The notes: a model not told the origin generated them from the letters alone. A stretch of DNA of 64,000 nucleotides from Pseudanabaena sp. (GCA_003249035.1 QBMK01000003.1:145917-209916); one strand, 5' to 3'. Positions 33,385 to 43,249 are shown, counted from the stretch's first letter. Program-made: numbers and translations.

Positions 33385-35796
33385 ATGGATTCCCTCATCT
33401 TAAATCAATCTTTAGAAATATATGGACAGTCACTGGTAGCAATTTGCCGACTGCCCACCTATACTTCTGGAGCAATAGCCCTTCTCCAAAAAGGATGGCC
33501 TAACGTTGTAGTGTTGGATCAAAACGATCTGCCCCAGGGTTTGTTTAATGCGAGATGTATATTAAATTGGCAATCTAAATCCAAAGATGGCGATACTTTT
33601 GCTGCTCCCTCGATCGCGTTAGAAGATATTGATCTGGAGCCATTACCTGCGATCTCGATCGCAATGACAATCTCTGCCTTTTTGCAAAGAATTTCGCAAT
33701 ATCGGCATTCAGCAGAAATATGGGCTTTGGTTGATGGCAATGGTAAATTTGTGGCTCTTTTAGAGGTTTCGAGCTTATTGCGATCGCTAGTGCAAGCTGA
33801 GCAAAATCAATGCCCGTCAGTAAACTCCTTATTGTTACCTCTGATTTATCAATTGCCGATGCCTGTGATGGTTAGCGATCGCGACGGGGCGGTAGTGGGG
33901 ATGAATTCCGCATGGCGCAATAGTTTATACGAAAGTTTGCCAAATAATGCTTTGACAGATATATTGCCTACAGCTGAAACAAATAGCAATATATCGACGA
34001 ATAATCAGGTTGATAATAGTTCTCAAATACTCGAATCAAAGCCATCCGTAACTCACCAGTTCTGCACAACTGATGGTGAATCATTCACTTGGCAAGTAAT
34101 TAGTGTTGCTTTGCAAGGTAGTCTGCAAGGTTTAGATCTCGCGATCGCATATGACATAACTGCTCAAAGAAATCTTGCTCAAGAGCTATCAGGACTAAGT
34201 CGTGTCAAAGATGAGTTTTTGACCTGTATTAATCATGAATTAAAAACCCCCTTAACTTCAGTGATCGGTATTGCTGGTTTATTGAGCAACAACACTTTCG
34301 GAGAACTGAATGAACGCCAAAGTCGCTATGTGAAGATGATTCATCAAAGTGGCAGACAATTAGTTTCGATTATTGACAATATTTTTGACCTTGCCAAAGC
34401 CGAGTCGGGGCAATTAGAACTATATGCTGAGACTGTTTCCGTCAAGGATGTTTGTCAAAAAAGTATTCTGCAACTAAAGAAATTAGTTCAACAGGATTCC
34501 ACGATTTTTCGCAACTACAACTTTGAAGAAGATTGGGAACTGGATGTTCGCTTAGACATCGATCCCACTGTGAAGACAATTTATGCCGATGAAACTAGGT
34601 TGCAGCAAATGCTTGTAAACCTACTTTCCAATGCCTTTAAATTTAGCTTTTTTCCATCAGAATTAGTGGATGATGTACCGTCTATCCCTCCTCAAATAGG
34701 GGTTATAGTGCGATGGTGGGAAGGCTGGCTTGCCATCACTGTGTGGGATCAGGGGATTGGTATCCCTGAAGAGAAACAAAGCTTAGTATTCCAAAAATTT
34801 CAACAGGTCGAGAATGTCCTCACTCGACGTTTTGAAGGTACTGGAGCAAGCTTGCTATTAACCAGACACCTAGCTCGTTTGCATGGAGGCGATATTACTT
34901 TTGTTTCGCAGGTAGATGTAGGCAGTCAGTTTACTATTCTGTTACCACCTGAGACTGTCCATAATAATATCCAATCTGAGAATCTTGAGCAGCGTATTGA
35001 TATCATCCATGGACGATTAGTATTGATTGTGGAAACCTCTACGGAGGCTTTGGATTGGTTGAGAAACACTTTGACGGGTTTTAACTATCAAGTAGTAATT
35101 GCTCGATCGGGGACTGAAGCTCTAGAAAAAGCAAGGCGTTTACAACCTTGTCTTATTCTATTAAATCCAAATGTGCCAATGTTATCGGGCTGGGATGTTT
35201 TAGCCTTACTCAAGGGGGATTCAGTAACGCAGCATATTCGCGTGGTAATGATGAAACATGCTGATGAGCCTCAAATTAACTCACATCAAGCAGATGGAAT
35301 CTTGCTTAAACCAATCAAATCAGAAGACCTTAGTGTCTTTCTGTCCAACTATGCAGAGGCTCCGAAATCATTTAAGTTCTTATTCCTAAATCAAAATCTA
35401 GAAGGCTCTGTAATTGAGTTAATCCAAGATCTTGGTCATAGTCTACTAGAAGCTGAAGACTGGACTCAAGGAGACGTGTTATCCAAAATTTGGCAGCCAG
35501 AATTGATTCTACTTAATGGAGACAATCAATTCTTATTGAAGTATCTAGAAGAAATTAGTCGGTTAGAGTTGCTATCCAAATTACCGATCTTGATTATTTC
35601 CAAGTCTGCGATCGCAGAAATTAAATGGCTTCAAAATCGATTTATAAACCTCAGCTTATATGATTTGTGTCTAGATTTAGACAACATAGACAGAGCCAAG
35701 GCTTTGTTGGTGTTGCATCAGGCGATCGCTAATGCTATGTGTTATGTTTTTCCACGCTCTTTTGCTAATACGGCAAGCATTAACCACAATAGCTAA
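33385..35796 (+). CDS. Hybrid histidine kinase with two degenerate receiver domains, divergent from kaiA
   Basis: A soluble sensor kinase of 803 residues (ATG at 33385 preferred over TTG at 33376). The N-terminal region is CBS- or PAS-like (ICRLPTYTSGAIALLQKGWPNVVVLDQND; LLPLIYQLPMPVMVSDRDGAVVGMN). The kinase core has the H-box INHELKTPLTSVIG (His about 284), NLLSNAFKF and DQGIGIPEE. The G2 box is altered (GTGASLLL). The first C-terminal receiver has VETST where DD is usual and ILLNPNVP where the phospho-Asp is expected. A second, more degenerate one follows (KFLFLNQNLEG; LILLNGDNQ). Pseudo-receivers recall the CikA clock-input kinase, but the architecture is not CikA. Divergence from kaiA with a 150-bp spacer suggests a clock-linked role by position only. 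Confidence 0.85.
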   Translation: MDSLILNQSLEIYGQSLVAICRLPTYTSGAIALLQKGWPNVVVLDQNDLPQGLFNARCILNWQSKSKDGDTFAAPSIALEDIDLEPLPAISIAMTISAFLQRISQYRHSAEIWALVDGNGKFVALLEVSSLLRSLVQAEQNQCPSVNSLLLPLIYQLPMPVMVSDRDGAVVGMNSAWRNSLYESLPNNALTDILPTAETNSNISTNNQVDNSSQILESKPSVTHQFCTTDGESFTWQVISVALQGSLQGLDLAIAYDITAQRNLAQELSGLSRVKDEFLTCINHELKTPLTSVIGIAGLLSNNTFGELNERQSRYVKMIHQSGRQLVSIIDNIFDLAKAESGQLELYAETVSVKDVCQKSILQLKKLVQQDSTIFRNYNFEEDWELDVRLDIDPTVKTIYADETRLQQMLVNLLSNAFKFSFFPSELVDDVPSIPPQIGVIVRWWEGWLAITVWDQGIGIPEEKQSLVFQKFQQVENVLTRRFEGTGASLLLTRHLARLHGGDITFVSQVDVGSQFTILLPPETVHNNIQSENLEQRIDIIHGRLVLIVETSTEALDWLRNTLTGFNYQVVIARSGTEALEKARRLQPCLILLNPNVPMLSGWDVLALLKGDSVTQHIRVVMMKHADEPQINSHQADGILLKPIKSEDLSVFLSNYAEAPKSFKFLFLNQNLEGSVIELIQDLGHSLLEAEDWTQGDVLSKIWQPELILLNGDNQFLLKYLEEISRLELLSKLPILIISKSAIAEIKWLQNRFINLSLYDLCLDLDNIDRAKALLVLHQAIANAMCYVFPRSFANTASINHNS

Positions 35797-36230
35797 TTTA
35801 TTAAGGCAAATTAAAACTCGAAAATTGATGGGCAGTGCTTCGCTCCGCCCATCAGTTGCCCTGATTTGGTGCCAGCTATATCTTGAGTTTGAGCCATTTC
35901 GCGGAACATATTTTGAGGTAGATCAAGATAGATTTAGGAGCTATTGCATTAATTGAGATTCGCTGATTTTCTCGCCAAGAGAGACTTTCATCATAAGCAT
36001 CAAGAAATCTACAAAGTCTGAAATTCCTATTATGTCGTTAGATGTTTTGACTTCTTTCAAAAGTCAGCGATTCATAAGGTATTATTTAGTTATTAGCTAC
36101 TTGATTGTTTAAATGACAATGAGTGATTTATCGCCAATTTTTTATATAAGTAAAAATGATTAAGTTATAGATGGTGAGGTACGCCACTTGTAACAGAATA
36201 TATCAAGTTTTTGACTGGGAGTATCGACCA
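35797..36230. other. Spacer before the cyclase gene
   Basis: About 430 bp containing a small hairpin (GATGGGC..GCCCATC at about 35827-35852). No other gene or motif is recognised. The 5' 60 nt of the longer cyclase frame are included here because a better start lies at 36231. Confidence 0.35.
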
Positions 36231-39200
36231 ATGAATCGAAAGGCTGAGTCCTTAAATACTGCAAGTAATAGTGGGACTGAAGTCATACGAGTCGGCGTGA
36301 TGAACTCTCCGAACGTTAATTTGCTCAATGGCGATTCGCTGGTCAAAGATGCAACATTGATGGCGATCGCAGAAATTAACCAATCGGGTGGCATATTAGG
36401 AAGAATTATCGAGCCAGTTGTTGTAGATATCGCCGCTAATGACTACAACATTACGGTACAAGCTAGGTATCTGCTGTCTGAATTGAATATTAGTAACTTA
36501 TTTGGGGGAGGTTCATCTTCTTCACGCAAAAGTCTTATTCCCATCCTAGAAAAATATCAAGCTCAACTCTGGTATCCCTATGATTACGAAGGACTAGAAT
36601 CTTCTAAGAATGTATTTTATACAGGTGCTTGCCCCAATCAGGTCGTGCAACCAGCACTTAATTGGTTGTTACAAAACAGAGGAAATAGCATTTACCTAAT
36701 CGGAACCGATGGGATTTATTCGCGTACCGTTAACAAAATTATTCGCGCCCAAATCAAGCAGCAAAATGGCTTGCTATTGCATGAAGACTATATCCCTCAC
36801 GACATGCATGAATATCATGATAGTATCGCCAAACTTAAATGTGTTGTACCCGATGCTGTTATAAGTACATTAGGTTCAGAAAAATCTGTATCTTTTTTAC
36901 AGCAATATGCCGAAGCTGGAATTAAAGCTAAAGATATACCGATTTTATCAACGAGATTAACGGATTTAGAACTGCGGCAACTCAGTCAAAACATTGATTC
37001 ATCTGCGATCGCTGGTCATCTTGCTTGTGCAAATTATTTTCAGAGTATCGAGACGCTCCAAAACAATGACTTTTTGCGTAAAGCCACGATTTGGTTTGGC
37101 ATGGAGCAGGAGCGATCGCTAGCAGTTAATGCGGTAATGCAATCCGCCTATACTCAAGTATTTTTATGGAAACAAGCAGTTGAAGCTGCTCAAACTTTTG
37201 ATGTGTTACCAGTTCGTGAAGCTGTCTACAATCAGACTTTTTTAGCCCCTGCTGGCAAAACTGCAATAGATAGCAACCATCACATTGCCACAGCCTGCCG
37301 AGTTGCCGAAGTTACATCGACAGGCAAATTTGAAATCCTATACACAGTCGATCCGATTAAACCACTACCTTGGTTGGGAGCGGAAGAGTTAAATCCAAAC
37401 CAATCAACCGTAGTAATTGAGATGCTTACGGAAATTGCTCAAGGCATTCAGCGAGGTTGGAAATTTGAGAAAGAAGCGCGAGATCTGGAATATACAATTA
37501 CTCAGTTATTAGGACGTGGTCAGGGCAAAGGACGTAACCAACTTTCCCCTGAAATTACCCGCGCTGCGATGTCTAAGATGTTTAAAGCGAATCAGCGCTT
37601 AATCAAAGCACAGTCCGATCTATTAAATGTTGAAGGGGAATTGCGGGATGCCAATGAATTATTGGAACAACGCATTGAACAGCGCACGCTCCAATTACAA
37701 AAGACGATCAAGCGTTTACAAAACGAAGCATCCGATCGCCAGCAAGCAGAAGTAATGTTGAGAGAAAGTCAGCAAAGATTTGCAGCGATCGCAGACAACG
37801 TGCCTGGAGTCGTCTATCGGGCAGTTTTACATCCCGATGGCAGCGTTTCGATGCCTTATATTAGCCCCCGAACTCAAGAAATTTTTGGCATATCTGTCGA
37901 AGAATTTACAGAGCATTTGGAATGGGTATTTGATATGGCACATCCTGAAGACAGGGCAGAGCTCAATGAGATGGTGCAAAGATCTGCCGAAGCATTGATG
38001 CCCTTTGAGCATGAATATCGAGTTTCTAGTTTCTTTAAGAAAGTTAAATGGGTGCGAATTATTTCTCACCCTCATTGTGATGATAATGGCGATATAGTTT
38101 GGGATGGCGTGATCGTCAATATCAGTCATCAAAAGCAAATCGAAGAATCTCTTCGCCAAGCAGAAGAGAAGTATCGCAGCATTTTTGAACATGCGATCGA
38201 GGGCATCTTTCAAGCCCAAAAAGATGGATGTTATATCAATGCTAATCCTGCGCTGGCACATATTTATGGCTATCAAACTCCTTCACAGCTCTTGACTGAA
38301 ATAGCTGCCGATCCATATCGTCTATTTACAGAACCTGTTCGCTATGAAGAGTTCTTGAATCAAATAGAAACTAACGGGTCAGTTAATAGCTTTGAAGCTT
38401 TGGTTTATAAAAGCGATCGCAGTATCATTTGGATTTTGTTTAACGTAAGAGCTAACTACGATCAGCAAGGAAACTTTATTTCTTTTGAAGGACTTGTTCA
38501 AGACATTACAGAACGGAAACATGCCGAGCAAGCCCTCAAAGCAGAGCAAGAAAAGTCTGAAAATTTACTACTAAATATTTTACCAAAAGAGATTGTTAAT
38601 CAACTAAAGATGGGGAATAATGCGATCGCCTCAAGATCGGAAAATGTCACAATTTTGTTTGCGGATATTGTGGACTTCACAGCACTCTCTTCGCAAGTTT
38701 CTCCCAATGACTTAGTGACGACGCTCAACGAAATTTTCTCTTCTTTTGATCTCCTTGCTGATGAGTTAGGATTAGAAAAAATTAAGACTATTGGTGATGC
38801 TTATATGGTGGTTGGTGGGCTGCCAACGGCTCGCCTCGATCATGCAGAGGCGATCGCAGAGATGGCTCTTGCCATGCAACGTTCCATTACTAATTTTAAA
38901 CGTGCAGATAATACTACCTTTCGGTTGCGAATTGGGATTAACACGGGACCAGTTGTAGCAGGAGTAATTGGTATTCGTAAATTTATTTACGATCTATGGG
39001 GGGATGCTGTCAATATTGCTAGTCGGATGGAATCCCATGGTTTAGCGGGAGGCATTCAAGTCACGCGAGCAACCCATGCATTACTCAAAGATAAATATTC
39101 TTTTTGGCATCGTGGCAAAATATTTATCAAAGGTAGAGGGGAAATGGATACCTATATGTTGCTTGATAGCAAGTCTCAATTGCCATCGCCAGAAATGTTG

Positions 39201-39245
39201 AAATTAGCCGAAGAGGAGGCACAAAGCGAATCTTCTTCGGTATAG
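36231..39245 (+). CDS. Adenylate cyclase with amide/urea-binding-type domain and two PAS domains
   Basis: A 1004-residue protein. Residues about 15-375 resemble AmiC/UrtA-type solute-binding domains (VGVMNSPNVNLLNGDSLVKDATLMAIAEINQSGG; FGGGSSSSRKSLIPILEKY; LWYPYDYEGLESSKNVFYTG), but no signal peptide or membrane segment is visible, so it should be cytosolic. A coiled coil, two PAS/PAC units (about 525-640, 660-775) and a class III cyclase domain follow. The cyclase has the metal Asp in FADIVDF, the adenine-selecting Lys and Asp in LEKIKTIGDAY and FIYDLWGD, and the Asn/Arg pair in VNIASRME. These favour cAMP over cGMP. The start is the ATG preceded by GGGAG at 36217. A cytosolic small-amide or urea-type ligand controlling cAMP is inferred. 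Confidence 0.88.
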   Translation: MNRKAESLNTASNSGTEVIRVGVMNSPNVNLLNGDSLVKDATLMAIAEINQSGGILGRIIEPVVVDIAANDYNITVQARYLLSELNISNLFGGGSSSSRKSLIPILEKYQAQLWYPYDYEGLESSKNVFYTGACPNQVVQPALNWLLQNRGNSIYLIGTDGIYSRTVNKIIRAQIKQQNGLLLHEDYIPHDMHEYHDSIAKLKCVVPDAVISTLGSEKSVSFLQQYAEAGIKAKDIPILSTRLTDLELRQLSQNIDSSAIAGHLACANYFQSIETLQNNDFLRKATIWFGMEQERSLAVNAVMQSAYTQVFLWKQAVEAAQTFDVLPVREAVYNQTFLAPAGKTAIDSNHHIATACRVAEVTSTGKFEILYTVDPIKPLPWLGAEELNPNQSTVVIEMLTEIAQGIQRGWKFEKEARDLEYTITQLLGRGQGKGRNQLSPEITRAAMSKMFKANQRLIKAQSDLLNVEGELRDANELLEQRIEQRTLQLQKTIKRLQNEASDRQQAEVMLRESQQRFAAIADNVPGVVYRAVLHPDGSVSMPYISPRTQEIFGISVEEFTEHLEWVFDMAHPEDRAELNEMVQRSAEALMPFEHEYRVSSFFKKVKWVRIISHPHCDDNGDIVWDGVIVNISHQKQIEESLRQAEEKYRSIFEHAIEGIFQAQKDGCYINANPALAHIYGYQTPSQLLTEIAADPYRLFTEPVRYEEFLNQIETNGSVNSFEALVYKSDRSIIWILFNVRANYDQQGNFISFEGLVQDITERKHAEQALKAEQEKSENLLLNILPKEIVNQLKMGNNAIASRSENVTILFADIVDFTALSSQVSPNDLVTTLNEIFSSFDLLADELGLEKIKTIGDAYMVVGGLPTARLDHAEAIAEMALAMQRSITNFKRADNTTFRLRIGINTGPVVAGVIGIRKFIYDLWGDAVNIASRMESHGLAGGIQVTRATHALLKDKYSFWHRGKIFIKGRGEMDTYMLLDSKSQLPSPEMLKLAEEEAQSESSSV

Positions 39246-39296
39246 CGATCGACATATTAGCACCTATTTTCAGCACTTTGGGCTCAAAGCAGAACC

Positions 39297-39347
39297 AAAA
39301 AAACTTGTTAAAAGTGTTGCTTTGCAACACTTTTAACAAGTTTTTTT
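39297..39347. terminator. Perfect 24-bp hairpin after the cyclase gene
   Basis: 39297-39320 pairs with 39324-39347 around TTT. The right arm ends in seven T residues and the left arm starts with A residues, so it can terminate both convergent genes. Confidence 0.8.
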
Positions 39348-39417
39348 AGGTTCGTTTGGTCGGGAATTACTATAATTTTTTTGCTTTCCATTACTAGTGA
39401 AATATGGGCTTTAAGAA

Positions 39418-40110
39418 CTAATGTGTAGATTCTACTTGATCTCGCAATACATATCCTACGCCACGCACTGTATATAATAAACGTTTAAGATTGCTTGCTT
39501 CTAATTTGATCCGTAAGGCGCGAATGTAGACTTCGATAATGTTTGACTCACCCATAAAATCGTATCCCCATACTGATTCTAGGATTTGTTCGCGGTTTAA
39601 AACTTGGTGTGGATGTCGCAACATAAATTCTAGAAGATCAAATTCTTTGGCAGTTAGTTCGATCTTTTGCTGAGCGCGATAGACTTCGCGGGTGAGCCGA
39701 TTGAGTGTTAAATCGGCAAATTGTAAGTTGTCAGTAACTTCAGGAGACACTCGGCGTAATCTTGCTTGGATTCTAGCCAGTAATTCTTCAATACTAAATG
39801 GCTTGACTAGATAGTCATCGGCTCCAGCATTTAAGCCAGCAACTCGATCAGGAATTTCATCCTTGGCAGTTAACATAATGATGGGAATTTGAACACCAGT
39901 TTTGCGAAGACGAATGCAAATATCTAATCCTGACATTTCAGGCAGCATCCAGTCCAAAATCAATAAATCGGGATGTTGATCGCGGGCGATCGCTAAACCA
40001 TCAATGCCACTATTTGCGACTGTGACTTGATATCCATCTAAACTTAGTTCAGCAGCAATAAATTTTGATAACTTAGGATCGTCTTCAACTAAAAGAATAT
40101 GACCATTCAT
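39418..40110 (-). CDS. OmpR-family response regulator
   Basis: The receiver domain has LLVEDDPKLSKFI, the phospho-Asp in LLILDWMLPEMSG, IMLTAKDE and the Lys of VKPF. The winged-helix effector has IELTAKEFDLLEFMLRHP and EVYIRALRIKLE, ending RGVGYVLRD. The ATG at 40110 overlaps the upstream kinase stop (ATGA), so the pair is translationally coupled. An upstream in-frame ATG at 40125 is less likely. The target genes are unknown. Confidence 0.92.
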   Translation of the reverse strand: MNGHILLVEDDPKLSKFIAAELSLDGYQVTVANSGIDGLAIARDQHPDLLILDWMLPEMSGLDICIRLRKTGVQIPIIMLTAKDEIPDRVAGLNAGADDYLVKPFSIEELLARIQARLRRVSPEVTDNLQFADLTLNRLTREVYRAQQKIELTAKEFDLLEFMLRHPHQVLNREQILESVWGYDFMGESNIIEVYIRALRIKLEASNLKRLLYTVRGVGYVLRDQVESTH

Positions 40111-41573
40111 AAAGTTGGCTTCCATATAGGTAAAGTGATTGTAAATGTACTGCCTTCATTAGGCTTTGAACGAAGACTAATGCGTCCATTCATACCTTCG
40201 ATTAAGCTTTTGGCGATCGCCAAGCCTAATCCTGTTCCATCTCTAGAACGAGTTGAAGGATCGTCACTGCGATAAAAACGCTCAAACACTCGCTGTTGAT
40301 GTGGTAAAGGAATTCCAATCCCCCGATCGCAAACATGAATTAGGGCTTGATCATCTTTAGTATCTAGTTTGATTTCCACAGTTTTAGTAGAATATTTAAT
40401 CGCATTATCCACTAAATTAATTAACACTTGCTGAAGTCGATCTTGATCGGCTAGAGCCACAATATCATCTTGATTTGTATTGGGATTACTCTGATTTGAG
40501 AAAGATACTTTGACTGAGCGATCGCTCACTTTCTCAGACATCACCGCTACTTCAGCCACTAAAGTATTCAGAAAGACAGGCGATTGTCGAAAATGTAAGT
40601 TACCGCTATCAGCTCTTGCGAGATCTAGTAAGTCTTGAAGCATTTGGATCGTGCGCTCAGTTTCAGCGCTAGCGGTTGAAATCGCTTGCGTTTGGTAAAC
40701 GCTGAGGTTGTCACCTCGGCGCAATAGGCTTTGAAGATAGCCACCAATCACTGTTAGTGGTGTGCGTAATTCGTGGGAGACATTACCAACAAACTGACGC
40801 TGCTGTTCCCATGACTCTGATAGACGAAACAACATTTCGTTAAAGGCTTGGGCTAGTCCTTTAATTTCATCGGGAGCTTTTGCTAATTGGAGCTTGACCA
40901 CACTCAAATCTTCAATCGAAATATTGCTGGCGATCTTACTCATCTGGGCAAGAGGCGCAAGGGCTTTACGAATACGATAGGCGATCGCTAAAATTAAGAT
41001 GATCGTGGCGCTAATGCTCACTATTGCTAAACCGTAAATGCCATTATTTAACTGGCGCTGCTCATTGGTAATATCTTGGGATAGATAGACTTGACCAACT
41101 AATTTCCCATTAATAGTAAGCCCATTACCGCACATGACCACATAGCGATCGGCAAATTGAACTACTTGCGGGGTAGTTGGGATATTGCCAGAAGCGACGA
41201 TCGCAGTGATATCGGTGGCATTATCAGGATTATTTACAGACTTGGCAATAACTTCTCCTTCTGCACTTTTGACTAAAATTGATAATCTTTCCGTAGAGAG
41301 CTTACTAGATGTACGCTCAATCCCTGCATTAATTCCCCCAGTCTCCATATACATTACTACTTGATCGGGAAAGCGCATGGCAATATATTCCAGCAATTGT
41401 TTGTGACCATTAATCAGAGATTGTTCCATTCTCCACCCTGCCCAGATCGAGACGCTAGTTAAGCTGATGACTGAAATGGCGATTAATTCTACAGTCAGAC
41501 GAAATTGGAGCGAATTTGATGACACTCGCTTGCTAAATATATTTGCGATCGCTTTTCTGATTGGATTATGCAT
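40107..41573 (-). CDS. Membrane sensor histidine kinase
   Basis: 488 residues. A transmembrane segment lies at about 27-48 (LTVELIAISVISLTSVSIWAG), followed by an extracytoplasmic sensor of about 130 residues, a second segment at about 180-202 (LAIVSISATIILILAIAY), a HAMP linker, HisKA with FVGNVSHELRTPLTVIGG, and HATPase with NLVDNAIKYS, DRGIGIP and GTGLGLAIA. It forms an operon with the downstream response regulator (4-nt overlap) and the upstream cupin gene (16 nt apart). Confidence 0.93.
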   Translation of the reverse strand: MHNPIRKAIANIFSKRVSSNSLQFRLTVELIAISVISLTSVSIWAGWRMEQSLINGHKQLLEYIAMRFPDQVVMYMETGGINAGIERTSSKLSTERLSILVKSAEGEVIAKSVNNPDNATDITAIVASGNIPTTPQVVQFADRYVVMCGNGLTINGKLVGQVYLSQDITNEQRQLNNGIYGLAIVSISATIILILAIAYRIRKALAPLAQMSKIASNISIEDLSVVKLQLAKAPDEIKGLAQAFNEMLFRLSESWEQQRQFVGNVSHELRTPLTVIGGYLQSLLRRGDNLSVYQTQAISTASAETERTIQMLQDLLDLARADSGNLHFRQSPVFLNTLVAEVAVMSEKVSDRSVKVSFSNQSNPNTNQDDIVALADQDRLQQVLINLVDNAIKYSTKTVEIKLDTKDDQALIHVCDRGIGIPLPHQQRVFERFYRSDDPSTRSRDGTGLGLAIAKSLIEGMNGRISLRSKPNEGSTFTITLPIWKPTL

Positions 41574-41589
41574 CTTAACAACTAGATAA

Positions 41590-42201
41590 CTAGAAAATCA
41601 TGGCAGTTTGCTCGACAATATCAAACTGAAAACGCTTAGCATAATCAGTAACTCCATAGACGTTAAAACTAATTGTTGGTTCATCGCCGATCACCTCAAT
41701 TTGATGAATTGCTTCGGGCATCAAGCAAAGAATATCGCCCGTAGCGATCGTATGTTCTCCTGTTTGGACAATCCGATCAGGATATTCGGGTGTAGGCGAT
41801 CGCTGCCAAAATTTGTTTTTTTCCTGCCCATCAATTAGTGCGACAATTCCCCACGCTGCATGATTATGAATTTGGGAAACAGACTTTGGTGACCAGACTA
41901 CAGTCTGTACAGTAAGTGGAAAGTCTGACTCATCATAGAGTACTTGTACCGACCAACCCGTATCAGGATCTGGCGGCAAAAAATTAGTCAATATCCATTC
42001 TGAACTATTTAATAAGCGACGTACCAATGGACAGATTTGCTGTAGCCGCAGGTAGTCATCTTTTTCTTGCCAGATAATATCTTCTAGATCAGTCAGAAAT
42101 CTATGCAGACGGTAAGGATTTTGCCCCCAATCTGATGTGTCACTTGCGGTAAACAACCGACATTCACTTTCATTAGTCACTAACCAGTCTTGATCTGACA
42201 T
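41590..42201 (-). CDS. Cysteine-dioxygenase-like cupin protein
   Basis: A 203-residue double-stranded beta-helix protein of the CDO type I superfamily. The metal histidines appear in QIHNHAAWGIVALIDGQE and the third in EAIHQIEV, and IVQTGEHTIATGDI precedes the last strand. CDO relatives oxidise thiols, but cyanobacterial members are mostly uncharacterised. Its position as first gene of a three-gene operon with a membrane kinase and regulator suggests the enzyme and the sensor respond to the same thiol or sulfur signal (inference). Confidence 0.78.
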   Translation of the reverse strand: MSDQDWLVTNESECRLFTASDTSDWGQNPYRLHRFLTDLEDIIWQEKDDYLRLQQICPLVRRLLNSSEWILTNFLPPDPDTGWSVQVLYDESDFPLTVQTVVWSPKSVSQIHNHAAWGIVALIDGQEKNKFWQRSPTPEYPDRIVQTGEHTIATGDILCLMPEAIHQIEVIGDEPTISFNVYGVTDYAKRFQFDIVEQTAMIF

Positions 42202-42579
42202 AGTTGATTATTTATCTTGCTTACTTGTAGCTACCTTCTCAAGACGCTTTGCACTCAAACCCATAGATTTCTTTAAAGTATTGCGAAGTAGCACTTTAAA
42301 AAAAATTATTTTGGCTAGTTCGATTGTCAATTGCTTTAAGAGCTGCTGTGTTCACTAGTGTAAGAGTAATTTCAAGAACATAGATGAGTCTGCGTTAACT
42401 CCAAGATAAATTTTTGATGAAGACTTGTGTAAGTCCCTTACGCAATTGGCTGCGATCGCAATCAAGCTTTATGCAATCTCCATCTAGTACTCATCTAGCA
42501 CTCATTTTTCTCCTTTTTAATAAATCTAGCCTCAAATGGCTGCCAAGTAATGCAATTCAAGTTGTAATCAGAAATCCCC
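42202..42579. other. Divergent spacer between cupin operon and redox cluster
   Basis: 378 bp, presumably holding promoters for both sides. A 58-codon frame here has no coding character. A GCGATCGC site is present. No other structure is recognised. Confidence 0.35.
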
Positions 42580-43065
42580 ATGAAAGTTAAGTCTATAACC
42601 ACTATTGTTGCTATTTCTCTATTGAGCCTTGGATCTGTCCTTGCTAATCCAAAGCTTATCCAAGAGACTTTATATAATGTAGTTGGAGCCGAAGCCTATG
42701 CTCAGTCGTCATCCATTGCACCACTAGCAAAAAAATTACATGGCAAACCTGTAGTCATTGATATCTATGCTAGTTGGTGTCCCGCTTGCCAAAATATTGC
42801 TCCCACAGTTTCGCAATTGAAACAACAATATGCAGGCAAAGTTCACTTTGTGGTGCTAGATGTATCTGACCGAGCCTCTACAGCAAAATCTGAAGCGATT
42901 GCCAGAGAGTTAGGGCTAAGTCAATTTCTTGCAGACAACAAAACCCAAACTGGTTCGCTAACGATTGTGAATCCATCAACAGGTAAGATTCTTTCCCAAC
43001 AACGCAACAATGCTAATAAGTCAGCCTATACCAAAGTCCTTGATTCAGCCTTAGCTGGAATGTAA
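42580..43065 (+). CDS. Exported thioredoxin-like protein
   Basis: A signal peptide (ITTIVAISLLSLGSVLANP) precedes a thioredoxin fold: PVVIDIYASWCPACQNIAP with the CPAC redox pair, VHFVVLDVSDR, and a C-terminal QTGSLTIVNPSTGKIL that has no cis-Pro of the usual form. It would act on thiols in the lumen or periplasm. It is a close paralogue of the 43834 gene (same ASWCPAC and KTQTGSLTI blocks), and both belong to one cluster with a CcdA-type transporter. An MITE and a hairpin element separate it from the next gene. Confidence 0.88.
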   Translation: MKVKSITTIVAISLLSLGSVLANPKLIQETLYNVVGAEAYAQSSSIAPLAKKLHGKPVVIDIYASWCPACQNIAPTVSQLKQQYAGKVHFVVLDVSDRASTAKSEAIARELGLSQFLADNKTQTGSLTIVNPSTGKILSQQRNNANKSAYTKVLDSALAGM

Positions 43066-43105
43066 ATATTTGGAAGTTTTTGGACAGTTTTCGTAATTAC
43101 TGAAT

Positions 43106-43249
43106 AACCCAAGTTGCTACCTATCAAAAACCGTCTCAAAACAAGTTAAAAACAGCCTCTCTAAGTGCTAAACAACGCTATTTTTGCATAAAAATCTAGC
43201 ATTTTTAATTTTAATTTTAGTTTTGGATGAATAGGTAGCAACTTGGGTT
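43106..43249. mobile_element. 144-bp MITE, copy 1
   Basis: The terminal inverted repeats AACCCAAGTTGCTACCTAT (43106-43124) and ATAGGTAGCAACTTGGGTT (43231-43249) are perfect over 19 bp. GAAT flanks both sides as a 4-bp target duplication. It is about 96 percent identical to 60122-60265 (six differences counted by eye). It encodes nothing. A transposase supplied in trans is presumed. Confidence 0.88.

Noticed and set aside
36171-36230. Upstream ATG start for the cyclase
   Set aside because: The ATG at 36231 has a GGGAG ribosome site at good spacing, and the extra 20 residues look unrelated.
42419-42595. 58-codon frame in the spacer before the redox cluster
   Set aside because: No ribosome site, no conserved composition, and it overlaps the start of the exported thioredoxin gene.
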